Source: Phocaeicola coprophilus | GTDB lineage: Bacteria > Bacteroidota > Bacteroidia > Bacteroidales > Bacteroidaceae | NCBI GenBank assembly: GCA_016900015.1 | Contig: JACJJM010000019.1 | Coordinates: 1 to 64,000 of the forward strand | Length of the DNA stretch: 64,000 bases | Direction: 5' to 3' | Part shown: piece after piece, positions 61,094-64,000 of the stretch | How the letters are laid out: each line of letters begins with the position of its first letter | Numbering within the stretch: position 1 is the stretch's first letter | Made by a program: the position numbers and the translations under genes | Notes under the pieces: generated by a model | The model's input: the letters and a program-made list of their open reading frames with translations, nothing else | What the model was told of the DNA's origin: nothing | The model's database searches: none

Positions 61094-61969
61094 TCAGATA
61101 AAGTCTTTTTTCAACAGCTTTCGGGAGCAGCCGCTTTTGAACCGCCCCAGCATCCGTTGGTATTCTTCCTCGCTATACCCGCCAATGCCGAACAGTTCAT
61201 AATATCCGGAAAAGGGATATTGTTCCGCCTCCGGAGAGTGAATGCTGACCGTCTTATGCGCAATGACGATATGACGCACAAATCGGTAACACTTGTGCAA
61301 GTCTTCCAGTATGGTATATTCACGGTCCGTATGCGGCTCATAATACCCACAGGAGATATTGGCACAAGAAACCGGAAGTCCCCTTCTTTTCAGCATATAT
61401 ACATCCGTTGTGGCACCCTCGGCCGGTTTGTAGCCGTATTTGGGAGCGGCGGCACACCCGATGAAGTCGCGTGTACAGAGTTCCGTGCCATGTATGCGGG
61501 TGACAAAGTCCGAATCGCCCCGGCGGTCGCACTGGAGCACGAAGCGGCAGTCCGAAAAGAAAGCCATGTCCGCCTCCCGGCTTCCTATGCATCCGTTCTC
61601 TTCCTGGACGAAGAAAGCGCATTTCATCACCTTGAAATCCTCCAGACATTTCAGGCAGATCCAGATGCCGTTCTTGTCATCGGCGCCGATGCCTGTCATA
61701 CGCTTGTGGCGATAATCATAGCCTATCACCATGGCATCCGCCACCACGTATGCCCCGTAAGTGCCTGTCCTGTGGTGGTGCACCTCGTCCACATGCGCCA
61801 CGACGCACGGATAAGTCTTTGCCTGGCCCTTTACGGCATAAAGGTTACCCAGACGATCCTGTCTGCAAGCTATGCCCATACGCTTCAACTCCGCTTTGAG
61901 GTAACGGAGCATGGGCTTTTCCTTCCCCGACGGGGAAGCTATGTTATAGAGTGTCATCAGTCTTTCCAT
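61094..61969 (-). CDS. M20/M42-like peptidase-family protein of ICE backbone
   Basis: This 291-residue protein begins LYNIASPSGKEKPMLRYLK, the start seen in M20/M42 aminopeptidase-type proteins. Metal-ligand motifs follow: VVAHVDEV (His-x-Asp), TGIGADDKNGI (bridging Asp), FVQEENGCIGS (Glu-Glu) and FVLQCDRRGDSDFV. ATG at 61969 is chosen because homology-like sequence starts there. Similar genes lie in many Bacteroidales ICEs. The substrate is unknown. Confidence 0.7.
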   Translation of the reverse strand: MERLMTLYNIASPSGKEKPMLRYLKAELKRMGIACRQDRLGNLYAVKGQAKTYPCVVAHVDEVHHHRTGTYGAYVVADAMVIGYDYRHKRMTGIGADDKNGIWICLKCLEDFKVMKCAFFVQEENGCIGSREADMAFFSDCRFVLQCDRRGDSDFVTRIHGTELCTRDFIGCAAAPKYGYKPAEGATTDVYMLKRRGLPVSCANISCGYYEPHTDREYTILEDLHKCYRFVRHIVIAHKTVSIHSPEAEQYPFSGYYELFGIGGYSEEEYQRMLGRFKSGCSRKLLKKDFI

Positions 61970-62040
61970 AAAATTGATATTTGAATATAATACATCAAGT
62001 ACAGGCGTACACCCTTGCGGATATACGCCTGCGACAGCCT

Positions 62041-63270
62041 TTATGATATAAAAAGTTTCTCCAGTTGCAAATAAGTCCTGAACGGCGGGATCGGCCGGCC
62101 TTTCTTGAAAAGCACGGAAGGGTAAACTTTTCCTTTGTATTCCCGTGCTGTGCCTTTTATCACTTCTCCGAAAACGGTATTTGTATAGAAGGATGTCCTG
62201 CATGAGGGACAGAAAACTTTTTCGAAATCATTATGTATCCTGTTACAGTTCGGGCACACTTGCATCATGCGGACGGCGTTTCCGCTTGTAGTCCGGCAGT
62301 TGGCAATCTGTCCTTCCCCCTCATAATTTCTCAGTTCCATTTTCCCGGATTTCATGGCGATGCTGCAAAATGTGTCCATATAAGGTGCCCCTTTCTTATG
62401 CCAGCGGAAAACCGGTACTTCCACGACGAGTGCCAGTTGGAGTTCTTGTCCTGCCACAATGCCTGTTTCTTGCAGGCTGTTCAGTGCCACATATTCCTTG
62501 GTATGGTGGTAATCGTTGAACTTTCTGCGCAGGAGAATCCCGATCCGGCGTGCCTCATTCTGCATCATTCCTATGACAAACGTATGGGACGAGTATATCC
62601 GGTCTGTCAGCGAAACCGTGTCCAACCCATAGTTGTTACCCGGACAGCGTACATTCTCCCACACGATGGCACGTCCGAGCACATTGTTGCTCTCGTCCCT
62701 TGCCACCAGGATTTTCGCCCCCGCGAAGTTGGCATAGAAGTCTGCCGCATTGCGTGCCTTTTCCGGATAACGCATGCAGGAATTGTGCAGGGTTGATGTG
62801 GTATCGTCCGCTATCGGAGAATAATTATCCCCGTCGTATGCCTCGTAAATGTCCTGCATTCCTTCCAGCAGGCGTACGGTCACCTTGCTGTCCACGCAGA
62901 TGGCGCTGGCGAAATAGGCCATGTCCGTTTCCGGATACTCCGGCAGGTTCTTGAACAGCTTGACGAACGTGGACGGTTCCATATCCACCCGGTTTTCCGG
63001 GAACAGGGGAGCCTGCGGATTGTTGCGGTCCGGGAAATGCTCGTTGGACAGGTCCTTGTTACAGGCGGTGAACACGATGCGGATTTTCTGGAACCCGTCG
63101 CAGGATGTCCGTTTGCGTTTGGTGGAAAAATGGTTGTAGAATCCCCGTACAATCTCTGTGACATCCACATTCTTCTTCAACTCGGCAAAGATGTCCCTTG
63201 CGATAACGCTCCCGTTTTCTGCTGCATGAGCCAGACGGGATTTCAGTTCATTGCTTGCATTTACTTTCAT
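62041..63270 (-). CDS. Zinc-ribbon ICE protein, PcfJ-like
   Basis: This 409-residue soluble protein has a C-terminal zinc ribbon, MMQVCPNCNRIHNDFEK followed by VFCPSC, with CxxC pairs 14 residues apart. Its long N-terminal region has ICVDSKVTVRLLEGMQDIY and ILVARDESNNVLGRAIVWE. The latter strand pair is reminiscent of PcfJ-like proteins of conjugative plasmids. Its role in the element is unknown. Confidence 0.6.
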   Translation of the reverse strand: MKVNASNELKSRLAHAAENGSVIARDIFAELKKNVDVTEIVRGFYNHFSTKRKRTSCDGFQKIRIVFTACNKDLSNEHFPDRNNPQAPLFPENRVDMEPSTFVKLFKNLPEYPETDMAYFASAICVDSKVTVRLLEGMQDIYEAYDGDNYSPIADDTTSTLHNSCMRYPEKARNAADFYANFAGAKILVARDESNNVLGRAIVWENVRCPGNNYGLDTVSLTDRIYSSHTFVIGMMQNEARRIGILLRRKFNDYHHTKEYVALNSLQETGIVAGQELQLALVVEVPVFRWHKKGAPYMDTFCSIAMKSGKMELRNYEGEGQIANCRTTSGNAVRMMQVCPNCNRIHNDFEKVFCPSCRTSFYTNTVFGEVIKGTAREYKGKVYPSVLFKKGRPIPPFRTYLQLEKLFIS

Positions 63271-63304
63271 GATTTTGTCAATTGAATAATGGATAATTCA
63301 AAAT

Positions 63305-63523
63305 TCAACACATACTGAGCCGTTCGATGAAATACGGGATGAAGTCATGCTCCAGTCCGAGGCTGTCACATGCCTGTGCGAAATCCTCCGCACGGAGGTC
63401 ATCCGTATCCCTGTAGTCCAGCAGGTTGCGTATCTCACCGTCCAGATACTCTTTCGCTTCTTCCGGAGTGCAGCCGCATGAACTGCAAATCCGGGCAATA
63501 ATGGATGTTGTCATAGCTGTCAT
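63305..63523 (-). CDS. Small ICE protein (72 aa)
   Basis: This acidic helical protein (TPEEAKEYLDGEIRNLLDYR, EDFAQACDSLGLEHDFIPYF) starts at an ATG that overlaps the stop of the methylase-like gene (ATGA), so it is translationally coupled to it. It has no membrane segment. The family is not recognised. Confidence 0.6.
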   Translation of the reverse strand: MTAMTTSIIARICSSCGCTPEEAKEYLDGEIRNLLDYRDTDDLRAEDFAQACDSLGLEHDFIPYFIERLSMC

Positions 63524-64000
63524 TTTTTAGAATTTATTGTTCTTTTTACAGGAAGTTCCCGGCTTGTCCAGTATTCTTCCCCGCTCATCTTGGATATGGT
63601 CGGGATGCCTGTGCGAGTAAGTATCGGATTGACCAGCCAGCCGTCGTTGAACTTTTCAGGCTGCAAGCTGTCGTGCCAGATAACCTCGCCTACGCAACCG
63701 TGTATGAGCATGTTGCATACGGTCATCAGGCAGCAGGTGCGGTTGATGTCCTCACCGACCAGATAGCCGCCGAGGTTGCGTACGTGCCAGGCAAGCAGCA
63801 GGCGTCCGCTGCCACAGGTCGGATCCCCCATCCGCTGTCCGGGCAGATGTTCTCCCGTATCGGCGCAGGCCGTCATGAGTTCGCAAATTGGTACCGGAGT
63901 GAAGAACTGTCCTTGTGCCTGTTTGGAACCGGCGGAAGAGAACGCCATGTAAATGTCGCCGAACGGGTCATACCAGCTGTCATCTTCTTTCAGACGGCTT
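63520..64000 (-). CDS. N6-adenine-methylase-like ICE protein (5' end outside window)
   Basis: The frame is open to the window edge, so the N-terminus is missing. It has QGQFFTPVPICELM and the SAM-binding motif I, GDPTCGSGRLLLAWH, of gamma-class N6-adenine methyltransferases (HsdM-like). TCCLMTVCNMLIHG follows. Where the catalytic NPPY/F motif should stand, the sequence is WLVNPILTRTG, so it may bind SAM without methylating DNA. Proteins of this type are regular parts of Bacteroidales ICE backbones. Confidence 0.75.
   Translation of the reverse strand, partial: SRLKEDDSWYDPFGDIYMAFSSAGSKQAQGQFFTPVPICELMTACADTGEHLPGQRMGDPTCGSGRLLLAWHVRNLGGYLVGEDINRTCCLMTVCNMLIHGCVGEVIWHDSLQPEKFNDGWLVNPILTRTGIPTISKMSGEEYWTSRELPVKRTINSKK

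Overview
The window looks like part of a large integrative conjugative element (ICE, or CTnDOT-like conjugative transposon) of a gut Bacteroidales bacterium (Bacteroides, Phocaeicola, Parabacteroides or a relative). Three things point there: a full traE-traQ transfer operon of the Bacteroidales type, RteA/RteB-type regulators with MobA/MobB/MobC mobilisation proteins, and repeated -7 boxes of the Bacteroidetes form TAnnTTTG. The element also carries parts of a Bacteroidetes (subtype iii) type VI secretion system (T6SS), as known for the GA1/GA2 T6SS elements. No integrase or element end is visible, so both ends lie outside the window.

Region 1 (1-26.7 kb) is T6SS cargo. It holds two near-identical PAAR-Rhs effector genes 16.4 kb apart with different C-terminal toxins, each followed by a putative immunity gene. 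There is also a decayed third PAAR-Rhs start, Hcp (tssD), VgrG, a TPR protein, a small membrane protein, a broken type-44-like toxin with a lipoprotein partner, an hcp'-'tssB deletion fusion, and an intact tssC. Between the Rhs genes lie accessory genes not obviously part of the T6SS: a Panacea-like (DUF4065) gene followed through an intrinsic terminator by a large membrane protein, a four-helix membrane protein, and a three-gene minus-strand set with an S24-like membrane-anchored protein. A two-gene pair at 25.5-26.7 kb (glycine-rich membrane-inserting protein plus small membrane protein) has a paralogous pair at 55.6-56.8 kb. I read these as an undescribed family of pore-forming effectors and immunity proteins.

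Region 2 (27-35.3 kb) holds rteA and rteB, a DHFR/RibD-like protein, and mobC, mobB and mobA on the minus strand with an oriT candidate upstream of mobA. Region 3 (35.3-38.2 kb) holds parA (traA) flanked by two DUF3408 genes and traD. A cluster of TGCAT motifs next to parA looks like a partition site. Region 4 (38.3-40.0 kb) is a minus-strand ATPase plus DUF4435 pair, matching the PARIS phage-defence architecture, placed inside the transfer region.

Region 5 (40.4-50.5 kb) is the transfer operon traE to traQ and a lysozyme gene. The lysozyme gene is split by a 3.86-kb recombinase-in-trio (RIT) element with three overlapping tyrosine recombinase genes and terminal inverted repeats; its 3' end reappears at 54.3 kb. 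Region 6 (54.6-64 kb) has the ICE primase, the second effector/immunity pair, an Hcp fused to a toxin-like domain with a candidate immunity protein, and conserved ICE backbone genes on the minus strand (DUF4120, DUF932, a peptidase, zinc-ribbon and methylase-like proteins).

All names come from recognising sequence patterns by eye. No database search was run.
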